Below, piece after piece: positions 16,397 to 25,704 of a DNA stretch of 64,000 nucleotides (its first letter is position 1; each line of letters opens with the position of its first letter). The position numbers and the translations under genes were made by a program. The notes under the pieces are model-generated. The model saw nothing but the letters and a program-made list of their open reading frames with translations. It was not told where the DNA came from and made no database searches. Location: contig NC_015856.1 in the NCBI RefSeq assembly GCF_000221045.1, positions 248,001 through 312,000 of the forward strand, written 5' to 3'. The stretch is from Collimonas fungivorans Ter331. GTDB lineage: Bacteria > Pseudomonadota > Gammaproteobacteria > Burkholderiales > Burkholderiaceae_D.

Positions 16397-18649
16397 TTAG
16401 AAATTCGACCGGAACTGCACGCCGAACATGCGCGGATCGTTGATGAACGCGGTCCGGTTGTCGAAGTCGATGCCGCCGACCGCCACGATCTTGTTGGTGA
16501 TGTTGCGGGCGAATGCAGCAACTTCATACTTGTCGCCATCCCACTTGTAACCTATGCGCAAGCCGCCTTCGAGCAACGGCTTGCCGGTGAACTCGGTCGA
16601 GTTGTACAGGAAGAAGTTGATCTTGCTGCGGTAGGCCCAGTCGGTATAGAAGAACAGTTCGTCGTTGTTGCCCATCGGGATGCCGTAGCGCGCCGTGACG
16701 TTGGCGATCCACTTCGGCGCTTGCGGCAAAGGATTGCCGTCGATCGAGTACAGGCCCGGACGCACCTGGGTATTGAGCATGGTGCAGGAAGCGCAGCCGG
16801 CCACCAGCAGGTTCGGATCGCGAATCTGGGTGTAGTTGTAGCTGCCGCCTACGGTAACGCGCAGGCGCTCGCTCAGGTTGGCTTCCAGATCGAGCTCGGC
16901 GCCGCGGCCCACGGTCTTCGCTGCATTGATCAGCATGATCGAGTTGGAGTTGCCGCCGACCGCGGTCAGCTGCTGGTTCTTGACGTCGAAACTGTAGACG
17001 CTGAAGTTGGCGCGGGCGCGGCGGTTGAACAGGTCGGCCTTGATCCCGGCTTCATAGGAAGTGATGGTCTCGGCGTTGGCCACAGTGATCGGCACCGAAG
17101 AGGACGGCGCCGCGATACTCGGCGCGCGGAAGCCGGTGGCTACTCGCGCATAAGTACTGATGTCCTTGGTCAAGGCGTAGTTGGCGCTGAGGTCCCAGCT
17201 CACGTTCGACTTGTTTTCGCTGATCGCGCCCGGGCCGGTAAAGGTGACGTTGTTGGCGACCTCGTTGGAGAAGTCCTTCTTGTCCTCTGTGTAGCGCAAG
17301 CCGCCGCGCAGTTTCAGCCTGTCGTTGACGTCATAGGTCAGCGAGCCGAACACCGCGTACGCCGTGTTTTTCTGGCGATTCTGCAGGTAGCTGGTCTGCA
17401 GCTGGGTGGTGCTGTTGAAGTTGGAGCTGTTGCCCGCTACGTCTTCATAGAAGTAGTACAAGCCGGTCTGCCAGTTGAGCGGCCCTTCGTTTTTCGACTC
17501 GACCCGGAACTCTTGCGAAAACTGCTTGTGGTCAGCGACGCCGCCGCCGGTCTGCACCTGGAACGGAATGAAGCCGGGGCCGGTCGGCGTGCCGCCGTCG
17601 ATGTCGCCGCGGCTGAAGTAGCTGGAGATGGTTTCATAACCGGTGATCGAATACAGCTTGACCTGGTCCAGGTTCCACGACAGGCGGGCGCTGCCGCCGG
17701 CGGTGTGCAGCGATTGCGTGTTGATCGCGTTGGTGGTGATCTGGGACGGATCGAAGCCAGCGACAAAACCGTCGCTGCCTTTCTCCAGGATATTGGCGCG
17801 GAACAGGCGGGCGCTGCCGGTAGTGGCGCGCGCGTGGATATTGAACAGGGCGTTGAAAGTGCCGTCGGGCTTGTACAGGAACTGCAGGCGGCCGGCCTGT
17901 TCGTCGTAGCCTTCCAGGAAAGGCGTGCCGCCGCCGTTGTTGGTGACCCAGTTGTCGCGGTGCTGCAGCAGGGTCGAGAAACGCATCGCCCACTGGTCGC
18001 TCAGGGGCACGTTGACCGCCGCTTCGACATTGGCGGTGTTGTGGGTGCCGTCGGATACGCTGTAATAGCCGGAGACCTTGTCCAGATTCGGTTTGGCCGA
18101 ATCGAACTTGACCACGCCGGCCGGCGTATTGCGGCCGAACAGCGTACCTTGCGGACCGCGCAGTACTTCGACCCCGGCCAGGTCGAACATCGGGAAACCT
18201 TTGAGGGCAGCGTTTTCCTGCACCACGTCATCGAATATCAGGGATACCGGCTGCGAGGCGAAGGTGGAAAAGTCGGTATTGCCGTAGCCGCGGATGTAGA
18301 AGCGCGGGAAGGTGCGGCCGTTCGACGATTCGATGTTCAGGCTCGGCACCTTGCCTGCCAGCACGCGGATATCCTGGCCGCCGGAGTTGAGGACATCCAG
18401 GGTTTCGCCCTTGAGCAAGGTCACCGAAATCGGCACGTCCTTGATCTTTTCCACGCGCCGCTGGGCGGTCACCGTCATGGTTTCCAGCTGCAGCGAAGAG
18501 CCGCTCTGCGGCGCTTCCGCCGTCGCCGCCGGCGCCGTGCTGCCCGTGGTCTGCGCCAGCGCGGCGCCGAACGGCAAGGCGACTCCCAACGTCAGCACCA
18601 TCTTCTGCGCGCAATACATGCGGGCGTGTGCCCTCGCTCTTTTTCCCAT
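16397..18649 (-). CDS. TonB-dependent outer-membrane receptor
   Basis: A receptor of about 750 residues: signal peptide (MVLTLGVALPFGAALAQ), TonB box-like ETMTVTAQRR, a plug domain (VPISVTLLKGE ... IRGYGNTDFSTF ... EVLRGPQGTLFGRNTPAGVV), and a 22-strand-type barrel ending in FGVQFRSNF. The plug and barrel are of the FecA/fucose-type group with no siderophore signature. Two ATGs (18658, 18649) follow AGAGGG; 18649 has the better spacing. It is the first gene of a minus-strand run with an exported hydrolase and two nucleoside hydrolases, so import of nucleosides or derivatives is inferred. TGTATACA sites upstream may be operators. Confidence 0.85.
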   Translation of the reverse strand: MGKRARAHARMYCAQKMVLTLGVALPFGAALAQTTGSTAPAATAEAPQSGSSLQLETMTVTAQRRVEKIKDVPISVTLLKGETLDVLNSGGQDIRVLAGKVPSLNIESSNGRTFPRFYIRGYGNTDFSTFASQPVSLIFDDVVQENAALKGFPMFDLAGVEVLRGPQGTLFGRNTPAGVVKFDSAKPNLDKVSGYYSVSDGTHNTANVEAAVNVPLSDQWAMRFSTLLQHRDNWVTNNGGGTPFLEGYDEQAGRLQFLYKPDGTFNALFNIHARATTGSARLFRANILEKGSDGFVAGFDPSQITTNAINTQSLHTAGGSARLSWNLDQVKLYSITGYETISSYFSRGDIDGGTPTGPGFIPFQVQTGGGVADHKQFSQEFRVESKNEGPLNWQTGLYYFYEDVAGNSSNFNSTTQLQTSYLQNRQKNTAYAVFGSLTYDVNDRLKLRGGLRYTEDKKDFSNEVANNVTFTGPGAISENKSNVSWDLSANYALTKDISTYARVATGFRAPSIAAPSSSVPITVANAETITSYEAGIKADLFNRRARANFSVYSFDVKNQQLTAVGGNSNSIMLINAAKTVGRGAELDLEANLSERLRVTVGGSYNYTQIRDPNLLVAGCASCTMLNTQVRPGLYSIDGNPLPQAPKWIANVTARYGIPMGNNDELFFYTDWAYRSKINFFLYNSTEFTGKPLLEGGLRIGYKWDGDKYEVAAFARNITNKIVAVGGIDFDNRTAFINDPRMFGVQFRSNF

Positions 18650-19124
18650 TTTTCCCATCCCTCTGTTATCGATATTGATAAACCGGACTTGCACGAATTC
18701 TTGTTTTGCCTGTTTTGTCTGCATAGAGCGCAAGGTTCGGATCAGCGCAGGTTCACGCGGCGGTTGACCAGAACGGATTCATGTAACGCAAAGACCGTGC
18801 CAGAATTTTTCCGGGCAGGAAGAAATGAAAAAAACGGTATTACGATTTGTATCGGAAATATATTGTATACATATGAAAAACAGCTTTGGACGGCAGATCG
18901 TGCTGTCCGGATTGCAAATCGTTGTTCCGCCGGAGAGCTGGATTTTGGTGAGGAATCACGCTATTTATTGGTGAGGCCCGCGCCAAATTAGGGATGGCTG
19001 CTTTTTGCGAGAACCGGATTAGTGCGCGGCCATGTCTCGAAATAACGACATTTTTTTAATAATTTGTATACACTTTAAACGGGCCGGAGCAATGTCCGGC
19101 AAAGGAAGGAAGCGCGCCGCTTCG
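18650..19124. promoter_or_regulatory. AT-rich control region of the TonB receptor with two TGTATACA palindromes
   Basis: This 475-base stretch between the GntR gene and the receptor has no supported gene. It holds TGTATACA at 18864-18871 (within ATTGTATACATAT) and again at 19065-19072 (within TTTGTATACACTTT), plus TTGTATCG near 18846. Eight-base palindromes of this form are common operators of GntR/FCD regulators, and such a regulator is encoded next door. Promoter elements themselves were not resolved. Confidence 0.5.
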
Positions 19125-19853
19125 CTACGCAATATCGAGGATTTCGGCGAGGTCGACTTCGTGCTGGTCGTCGCTCAGGCGCAAGGCGCGCTCGATGTCG
19201 AGCAGGTGCTGGTCCATCATCCTGACTGCCTGTACGGCGTCGCCGGCGGCGATGGCGTCGATCAGATGTTCGTGTTCGTCGTTCGGGCAGGCGGTCTTGC
19301 CGGGCGCCTGGTAGAGCGCGATGATCAATGAGCAGCGCGACACCAGTTCGCGCAGGAAGCGGGTCAGCACCGGGTTGCCGGCGCTGTCGGACAGCAGGAT
19401 ATGGAACTCGCCGCCCAGGCGTATCCATGTGGCGTGGTCGCCGGAGTGGAAAGACGCATGTTCTTCCCTGACGATCTGGCGCAGGCGGGTAATCTGGGCG
19501 CGGGTGGCGTTGGCTGCCGCCAGCGGCACGATCGCCGCTTCGATGGCGCGCCGGGCGGCGAAGATTTCGCGGGTTTCCTGCGGCGTCGGCTGGGCGATGA
19601 TGGCGCCGCGGTTGGGGCGCAGTTCGAGGATGTGATCGTGCGCCAGGCGCTGGATCGCTTTGCGCACGATGGTGCGGCTGACGGCGAACAGTTCACACAG
19701 GCTGGCTTCGGTCAGCTTGGTGCCCGGCGGCAGGCGCTGGCTCATCACCGCCTTCAGCACGGAGTCGTAGATCTTTTGGTCGACGATGCCGCTGCCCCGC
19801 TTGGCGGCGGGCTTGGCCGGCGTAGGCGCCGTGTCACCAGAATTTTTTCTCAT
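19125..19853 (-). CDS. GntR-family regulator with FCD ligand domain
   Basis: A 242-residue repressor-type protein. Winged helix at about residues 20-95 (QKIYDSVLKAVMSQRLPPGTKL; LCELFAVSRTIVRKAIQRLAHD; PNRGAIIAQPTP), then an FCD domain (TREIFAARRAIEAAIV; FHILLSDSAGNPVL; DEHEHLIDAIAAGDA) with the metal-binding His residues usual for the family. The reading frame is open far upstream, but the ATG at 19853 gives the normal length and follows GGGA; 19862 is an alternative. It lies between the TonB receptor and the divergent nucleoside ABC transporter and likely controls both; the ligand is unknown. Confidence 0.85.
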   Translation of the reverse strand: MRKNSGDTAPTPAKPAAKRGSGIVDQKIYDSVLKAVMSQRLPPGTKLTEASLCELFAVSRTIVRKAIQRLAHDHILELRPNRGAIIAQPTPQETREIFAARRAIEAAIVPLAAANATRAQITRLRQIVREEHASFHSGDHATWIRLGGEFHILLSDSAGNPVLTRFLRELVSRCSLIIALYQAPGKTACPNDEHEHLIDAIAAGDAVQAVRMMDQHLLDIERALRLSDDQHEVDLAEILDIA

Positions 19854-19862
19854 GGGTCCCAT

Positions 19863-20171
19863 TTCTGTTTCGGATAACAAGCCTGTAATCATGCTACCGC
19901 AAATTCCTGCTGCCGATCTTGGGAACAGGCCCTGCGCAAGCCAGTAGCACAAACCACGCCAGATGCGCCGGGCGCCATGTACCCGTGTCTGGCATGCAGT
20001 TTGCTTTTGTAAGGACTTTATGCCGACAATACATTGTGGTTCAAGTCGGCGATCAGCACAGGAATTGATGTAGCATGTTGCTTGTTTTGGCATGCGCTGA
20101 ATGGCGCGGCAAGGCAGGCGGCAGCGCTGGAATCATTTTGCAACAGTCTTTTATCGGCACAGGCAAAAGAA
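19863..20171. promoter_or_regulatory. Divergent control region between GntR gene and nucleoside ABC operon
   Basis: About 310 bases with no supported gene. It contains ACAAT-AC-ATTGT at 20026-20037, an imperfect palindrome related in its half-sites to the TGTATACA motifs in front of the TonB receptor. That would suit an operator serving both directions. The in-frame extensions of the flanking ORFs across this region rely on rare start codons and were rejected. Confidence 0.4.
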
Positions 20172-21710
20172 GTGACTTCAACCATACCGCGTCTGGAAAT
20201 CGCCCATATCCGCAAAGCCTATCCGGGCGTGCTGGCCAATGACGATATCAACCTGCGCGTGGCTCCCGGCGAAATCCACGCGGTGCTCGGCGAGAACGGC
20301 GCCGGCAAGTCGACTCTGATGAAGATCATCTTCGGCACCGTGAAACCGGATGCCGGCGAGATTTTCTGGAACGGCGAGCAGGTCCACATCGCCAATCCGC
20401 ATATTGCGCGCAAGCTCGGCATAGCCATGGTGTTCCAGCATTTTTCCCTGTTCGATACCCTGACCGTGGCGGAAAACATCGCCCTCGGCCTGGCTTCCGA
20501 CATCAGCATGCCGCAGCTGGTGACGCAGATCCGCCAGACCGGAGAAAAGTACGGACTGGAGCTGGAACCGCATCGCCACGTGCACACGCTGTCGGTCGGC
20601 GAACGCCAGCGGGTCGAGATCGTGCGCGCCTTGCTGACCAATCCGCAGCTGCTGATCCTGGACGAACCGACCTCGGTGCTGACGCCGCAGGCGGTGGACA
20701 AGCTGTTCGTCACCCTGCGCAAGCTGGCTGCCGAAGGCTGCAGCATCCTGTATATCAGCCACAAGCTCGATGAAATCCGCGCCCTGTGCCACAGCGCGAC
20801 AGTCATGCGCAACGGCCGGGTCACCGGCAACTGCGATCCGCGCAACGAAACCAGCGCCGGCCTGTCGCGTCTGATGATCGGCGATGAGCTGGTGCGCCTG
20901 CAGCGCGAACGCAATCCCGATTCCCAGCGCAGCGAACGCAAGCTGCACCTCAACCGGCTGAGCTTGCCGAAGGCGCACCTGTTCGCTACCGAATTGCACG
21001 ATATCGAATGCGAAGTGCGGGCCGGCGAGATTGTCGGCATCGCCGGCGTTTCCGGCAACGGCCAGCAAGAGCTGCTGGCGGCGCTGTCGGGCGAGGACCA
21101 GCGCGCCGCGCCCAACATGGTGATGCTGGCCGGGCGGCAAGCCGGACAGCTGGCGCCCAACCCGCGCCGCGCGCTCGGGCTCGGACTGGTGCCGGAGGAA
21201 AGGCTGGGGCGCGGCGCGGTGCCGGGCATGACGCTGGCCGCCAACATGCTGCTGTCGCACCAGAAATCGCCTTACGTCAAACGCGGCATGATCGATTTCG
21301 ACTACACGCGCAAGATCGCCGCCCACATCATCGACCGCTTCAAGGTCAAGGCCAGCGGCCCAGATGCGCTGGCGAAGAGCCTGTCCGGCGGCAACCTGCA
21401 GAAATTCATCGTCGGCCGCGAACTGGAGCGCAAGCCTGCCGTGTTCGTCGTGGCGCAGCCGACCTGGGGCGTCGATGTCGGCGCCGCCGCCCAGATCCAC
21501 GCCGAAATCCTGGCATTGAAAAAAGAAGGCTGTGCAGTGCTGATCATTTCCGAAGAACTCGATGAACTGTTTGCCTTGTGCGACCGCTTGCATGTCATTG
21601 CCAAAGGCAGGCTGTCGCCTTCGATTCCGATCGAACAGGCTACCCGCGAGCAGGTCGGCCTGTGGATGAGCGGCCTATGGCAAGATGCGCCGGAGACTGC
21701 GCATGGGTAA
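20172..21710 (+). CDS. Nucleoside/purine ABC transporter ATP-binding protein (two ATPase domains)
   Basis: A 512-residue protein with two ABC domains. The first has an intact Walker A (GENGAGKST, about residues 37-45), signature LSVGERQRVEIVRALL and Walker B LILDEPTS. The second has the degenerate Walker A GVSGNGQQE and signature LSGGNLQKF, as in RbsA-like and BMP-type (YufO/NupO) transporters. GTG at 20172 follows AGG at the right distance and gives the usual length; the TTG at 20034 would add an unlikely 46 residues. It overlaps the first permease gene. It energises uptake of purines or nucleosides in the inner membrane. Confidence 0.85.
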   Translation: MTSTIPRLEIAHIRKAYPGVLANDDINLRVAPGEIHAVLGENGAGKSTLMKIIFGTVKPDAGEIFWNGEQVHIANPHIARKLGIAMVFQHFSLFDTLTVAENIALGLASDISMPQLVTQIRQTGEKYGLELEPHRHVHTLSVGERQRVEIVRALLTNPQLLILDEPTSVLTPQAVDKLFVTLRKLAAEGCSILYISHKLDEIRALCHSATVMRNGRVTGNCDPRNETSAGLSRLMIGDELVRLQRERNPDSQRSERKLHLNRLSLPKAHLFATELHDIECEVRAGEIVGIAGVSGNGQQELLAALSGEDQRAAPNMVMLAGRQAGQLAPNPRRALGLGLVPEERLGRGAVPGMTLAANMLLSHQKSPYVKRGMIDFDYTRKIAAHIIDRFKVKASGPDALAKSLSGGNLQKFIVGRELERKPAVFVVAQPTWGVDVGAAAQIHAEILALKKEGCAVLIISEELDELFALCDRLHVIAKGRLSPSIPIEQATREQVGLWMSGLWQDAPETAHG

Positions 21711-22791
21711 TCTATGGCCATGGAAACTGGAACTGCGCGGCACGCCGTCGCGCACCATGACCTATCTGTCGCCGGTGCTGGCGGTGGTATTGACGATGCT
21801 GCTGGGCGCGCTGTTGTTCATCGCGCTGGGCAAGGACCCGCTGGCCGGCCTTAAGGTATTCCTGATCGATCCGTTCAACGGCAAGCGCGCCATCAGCGAA
21901 CTGCTGCTGAAATCCATCCCGCTGATACTTTGTGCGCTGGGCCTGGCGGTGTGTTTCCGCGCCAATGTCTGGAATATCGGCGCCGAAGGACAATTCACGG
22001 TCGGCGCCATGTGTGCCGGCGCCGCGCTGGTGCTGATCGATGTGCCGGGGCATGCCATTCCGGGCGGCCTCGGCCTGTTCCTGATGATTGTCGCCGGCAT
22101 CCTCGGCGGCGCCTTCTGGGCCGGCATTACGGCGCTGCTGCGCGACCGTTTCAACGCCAACGAAATCCTGGTGTCGCTGATGCTGACCTATGTCGCGCAG
22201 CTGCTGCTGATGTATGCGGTGAACGGGCCGTTGAAAGATCCGAACGGCATGAATTTTCCGCAATCGAAAGTGTTCTCCGGCGAATTCATGTTGCCGGCGC
22301 TGCTCAGCGGCACGCGTTTGCATATCGGTTTTGCCGTGACGCTGGTGCTGGCCGCCGTGATGACGGTGTTCATGACGCGCAGCCTGCGCGGCTTTTCCCT
22401 GTTCGTCGGCGGCGCCGCGCCGCATGCCGCGCGGTATGCCGGTTTTTCCAGCCGCAGCGCCTTGTGGACTTCGCTGCTGGTTTCCGGCAGCTTCGCCGGC
22501 CTGGCGGGAGCGTTTGAAATCGCCGGCCCGATCGGCCAGCTGCTGCCGTCGGTGTCGCCCGGCTACGGCTTCGCTGCCATCATCGTCGCCTTCATCGGCC
22601 GCCTGCATCCGGTTGGCGCAGTGCTGGGCGGGCTGGTGATGTCGCTGCTGTACCTGGGCGGCGAGCTGGCGCAATCGCGGCTCGGCCTGCCGTCGGCGAT
22701 CACCGGCGTGTTCCAGGGCATGCTGCTGTTTTTACTGCTGGCCAGCGATACCTTGATCGACTATCGCCTGCGCCGCAAAGCCAAGGTCTGA
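21703..22791 (+). CDS. Nucleoside ABC transporter permease 1 (BMP/branched type)
   Basis: A 362-residue inner-membrane permease with about nine hydrophobic helices. The family motifs ANVWNIGAEGQFTVGAM, LLRDRFNANEILVSLMLTY and GYGFAAIIVAFIGRLHPVGAVLGGL mark the BPD_transp_2 group that pairs with RbsA-like ATPases in nucleoside uptake (NupP/YufP type). ATG at 21703 follows GGAG and overlaps the ATPase stop by 8 bases, indicating coupled translation. Paired with a second permease 6 bases downstream. Confidence 0.85.
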   Translation: MGNLWPWKLELRGTPSRTMTYLSPVLAVVLTMLLGALLFIALGKDPLAGLKVFLIDPFNGKRAISELLLKSIPLILCALGLAVCFRANVWNIGAEGQFTVGAMCAGAALVLIDVPGHAIPGGLGLFLMIVAGILGGAFWAGITALLRDRFNANEILVSLMLTYVAQLLLMYAVNGPLKDPNGMNFPQSKVFSGEFMLPALLSGTRLHIGFAVTLVLAAVMTVFMTRSLRGFSLFVGGAAPHAARYAGFSSRSALWTSLLVSGSFAGLAGAFEIAGPIGQLLPSVSPGYGFAAIIVAFIGRLHPVGAVLGGLVMSLLYLGGELAQSRLGLPSAITGVFQGMLLFLLLASDTLIDYRLRRKAKV

Positions 22792-22796
22792 CGCAT

Positions 22797-23717
22797 ATGG
22801 AACAATTCGCTTCTCTCATCGCCGCTTCGATCAACGCCGGGACACCCTTGCTGCTGGCGGCGCTCGGCCTGCTGATCAACGAGCGCGCCGGCGTGCTCAA
22901 CCTTGGCGCGGAAGGCATGATGCTGGTCGCCGCCATCGCCGGTTTTGCGGTCGGCTACACCACCCATAGCCCGCTGCTAGGCTTCCTGGCCGGCGCGCTC
23001 AGCGGCGTGCTGATGGCGGCGCTGTTTTCCTGGCTGGCGCTGGTGCTGGCGACCAACCAGGTCGCTACAGGGCTGGCCTTGTCGATTTTCGGCGCCGGGC
23101 TGTCGGCTTTCATCGGCCAGCGGTTTGTCGGCCTCGCCTTGCCTTCGCAAACGCTGGCCATTCCAGTGCTCAAGGATATTCCCTTCATCGGCCAGGCGCT
23201 GTTCCAGCAGCATTGGATGAGTTACCTGGCTCTGCTGCTGTGCGCCGCCATCGGCTGGTTCATCTACCGCACGCGCGCCGGCCTGGTGCTGCGCGCCGTC
23301 GGCGAATCGCCGGAATCGGCCCATGCGCTCGGTTATCCGGTGCGCTGGATACGTTTCGCCGCGCTGCTGTTCGGCGGCGCCTGCTGCGGCCTGGCCGGGG
23401 CTTACCTGTCGCTGGTCTATACGCCGATGTGGGTGGAAGGGCTGGTCTCGGGACGCGGCTGGATCGCGCTGGCGCTGACCGCATTCGCCACCTGGCGGCC
23501 GGCCCGTGTGCTGCTGGGCGCTTTGCTGTTCGGCGGCGTCACCATCCTGCAGTTTTACCTGCAAGGCATGGGTGTCACGGTGCCTTCGCAAATCCTGTCG
23601 ATGCTGCCGTATGTCGCCACCATCGTGGTGCTGGCGCTGATTTCGCGCAATCCGGACTGGATCCGGCTGAACATGCCGGCGTCGCTGGGAAAACCTTTTA
23701 AACCTGATGCAAGCTGA
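22797..23717 (+). CDS. Nucleoside ABC transporter permease 2 (BMP/branched type)
   Basis: A 306-residue permease of the same superfamily with about eight helices. Typical blocks: [39 protein letters not shown], and [17 protein letters not shown], as in NupQ/YufQ proteins. It should form the heterodimeric membrane channel with permease 1. It starts 6 bases after permease 1 and is followed 23 bases later by the binding lipoprotein, completing a standard four-gene nucleoside import operon. Confidence 0.85.
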   Translation: MEQFASLIAASINAGTPLLLAALGLLINERAGVLNLGAEGMMLVAAIAGFAVGYTTHSPLLGFLAGALSGVLMAALFSWLALVLATNQVATGLALSIFGAGLSAFIGQRFVGLALPSQTLAIPVLKDIPFIGQALFQQHWMSYLALLLCAAIGWFIYRTRAGLVLRAVGESPESAHALGYPVRWIRFAALLFGGACCGLAGAYLSLVYTPMWVEGLVSGRGWIALALTAFATWRPARVLLGALLFGGVTILQFYLQGMGVTVPSQILSMLPYVATIVVLALISRNPDWIRLNMPASLGKPFKPDAS

Positions 23718-23739
23718 CCAACCACCAAGGGAGATACAC

Positions 23740-24882
23740 ATGAAGATTTCACGCAGGGCATCGCTCGCAATGCTCACAGCACTGGCCGCGGCTACGCTGA
23801 TCGGCTGCGGCAAGAAGGGCGAAACACCGGCGCCGGCCGCCAGCGCCACGGCGCCAGCCGCCGCACCGGCCAAGGCCGAACCGCTGAAAGTGGCGTTCGT
23901 CTATATCGGACCGGTGGGCGACGCCGGCTGGACCTTCGCCCACGACAAGGGCCGCAAGGCGGTCGAGGAAAAATACGGCGACAAGGTGAAAACCACGTTC
24001 GTCGAGAACGTGCCGGAATCGGCAGCCGACGCCGAGCGCGTGATCCGCCAGCTGGCGGTCGACGGCAACAAGCTGATCTTCGGCACCACCTTCGGTTACA
24101 TGGAAGCGATGCTGAAGGTCGCCAAGGAATTCCCGGACGTCAAATTCGAACACGCGACCGGCTTCAAGACTGCCGACAACCTGGCGCAATACGATGTCCG
24201 CACATATGAAGGCGCTTACCTGGCCGGCGTGGTGGCAGGCAAGATGAGCAAGTCGGGCAAGCTCGGCGTGGTGGCATCGGTGCCGATCCCTGAAGTGATC
24301 CGCAATATCGATTCCTTCACCTTAGGTGCGCGCTCGGTCAATCCGAAAGCCACCACGCGCGTGGTATGGGTCAACAAATGGTTCGATCCGGGCAAGGAGC
24401 GCGAAGCGGCTACTACGCTGATCGGCCAGGGCGTCGACGTGCTGATGCAAAACACCGACTCCGCCGCCGTGGTCCAGACCGCGCAGGAAAAGGGCGTGTA
24501 CGCCTTCGGCTGGGATAGCGACATGACCAGCTTCGGCCCGAAAGCCCACCAGGCGGCATCGATGATCAACTGGAGCGTGTATTACAACAAGCGCGTCGGC
24601 GAAGTGCTGGACGGCACCTGGAAAACCGGCAGCAGCTGGCTCGGCCTGAAAGAAGACGGTATCGACCTCGGCGCCTTCAACCCGGACCTGCCGGCTGATA
24701 TCAAGGCCCTGGTCGCGGAGCGCAAGAAAGCCATCATCGACGGCAGCGCGCCGATCTGGAAAGGCCCTGTGGTCGACAACACCGGCAAGGAAGTGGTCGC
24801 CAAGGACGCCGTGGCGGATGACGCTTTCCTGCACGGCATCAAGTTCTACGTGCAAGGCGTGGAAGGTAAAGTGCCGGGCTGA
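23740..24882 (+). CDS. BMP-family (PnrA-like) nucleoside-binding lipoprotein
   Basis: A 380-residue lipoprotein: signal peptide with lipobox ATLIGC, an Ala/Pro-rich linker, then the PnrA-like Bmp domain (VAFVYIGPVGDAGWTFAHDKG; FGTTFGYMEAMLKVAKEFP; GVVASVPIPEVIRNIDSF; FGWDSDMTSFGP). Members bind purine nucleosides or, in purine-degrading species, xanthine/urate-type ligands. AAGGGAG at 23727-23733 fixes the start at 23740. Together with the ATPase and two permeases it makes a complete importer. With exported nucleoside hydrolases nearby, the natural ligand could be either a nucleoside or the released base. Confidence 0.85.
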   Translation: MKISRRASLAMLTALAAATLIGCGKKGETPAPAASATAPAAAPAKAEPLKVAFVYIGPVGDAGWTFAHDKGRKAVEEKYGDKVKTTFVENVPESAADAERVIRQLAVDGNKLIFGTTFGYMEAMLKVAKEFPDVKFEHATGFKTADNLAQYDVRTYEGAYLAGVVAGKMSKSGKLGVVASVPIPEVIRNIDSFTLGARSVNPKATTRVVWVNKWFDPGKEREAATTLIGQGVDVLMQNTDSAAVVQTAQEKGVYAFGWDSDMTSFGPKAHQAASMINWSVYYNKRVGEVLDGTWKTGSSWLGLKEDGIDLGAFNPDLPADIKALVAERKKAIIDGSAPIWKGPVVDNTGKEVVAKDAVADDAFLHGIKFYVQGVEGKVPG

Positions 24883-24964
24883 TCGCGTTAATTTCGGGCC
24901 GGCTTGGTCGCCAGGTCGGTCCGGATGCATGGCCCGTAAACTTCGAGCTTAGGAGAAGGGCGAG

Positions 24965-25522
24965 ATGAAAACAGCCGCCAAGCAGGATTTTCCGGTGTCG
25001 GAAATCCGCCGTTACCTGGAACCCGGCCCCATTGTGCTGGTGACGTCGAAGTGGCGCCGGCAGGTCAATATCATGACTATGGGCTGGCACACGGTGATGG
25101 AATTTTCACCGTCGCTGGTGGGCTGCGTCATCGCCGGCGGCAACCATAGTTTCGAGCTGATCAGGAACAGCCGCGAATGCGTGATCAATATCCCCGCTGC
25201 GAAGATGATAGATACAGTGGTCGGAATAGGGAACTGCTCAGGCGCCGAAGTCGACAAGTTCGCCAGGTTCAAGTTGACCGAAGTCAAAGCCGACAAGGTG
25301 AAAGCGCCGCTGATCCAGGAATGTTTCGCCAGCCTGGAATGCAGACTGGCGGATGACAGTCTGGTGGAGAAATATAATTTCTTTATCTTCGAAGTGGTGA
25401 AGGCGCATGTCTCCACCAGTCCGAAATATCCGCAGACCTTGCATTACACAGGCAACGGCGTATTTACCGTATCAGGGAAGAACATCAGCCGGCGAGCGCT
25501 GTTCCGGCCGGAGCATCTATGA
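24965..25522 (+). CDS. Flavin reductase-like (FMN-binding split barrel) protein
   Basis: A 185-residue protein of the flavin reductase-like domain family: GPIVLVTSKWRRQVNIMTMGWHTVMEFSPSLVGCVIA near the N-terminus is the FMN-binding strand set, followed by NSRECVINIPA and GIGNCSGAEVDKF. Enzymes of this group bind FMN and reduce it or use it in redox chemistry. It has an AGGAGAAGG ribosome site and lies 82 bases after the BMP lipoprotein on the same strand, so it could belong to the nucleoside operon; what it reduces there is not evident. Confidence 0.8.
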   Translation: MKTAAKQDFPVSEIRRYLEPGPIVLVTSKWRRQVNIMTMGWHTVMEFSPSLVGCVIAGGNHSFELIRNSRECVINIPAAKMIDTVVGIGNCSGAEVDKFARFKLTEVKADKVKAPLIQECFASLECRLADDSLVEKYNFFIFEVVKAHVSTSPKYPQTLHYTGNGVFTVSGKNISRRALFRPEHL

Positions 25523-25704
25523 ACGCAGGTTACCTTGCAATTTGGTGAAAATTGTATAAATACTACGCCCTCCTGGGGGGCAAGCTGAGTATGTATTTCC
25601 TCCGCGCCCCATCAGGTAGGCTATCAAAACGAGTTTCTGCTCCGTGCAATTTTTGTTGACCTTAATTCCGAAGCCCGATATATCACGGGACGGTACCAGG
25701 AGCC

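Noticed and set aside
16379-18991. Very long plus-strand ORF (870 codons) opposite the TonB receptor
   Set aside because: It is the antisense frame of a clear receptor gene. GC-rich third positions keep antisense frames open; composition is Arg/Val/Gly-rich with no domain.
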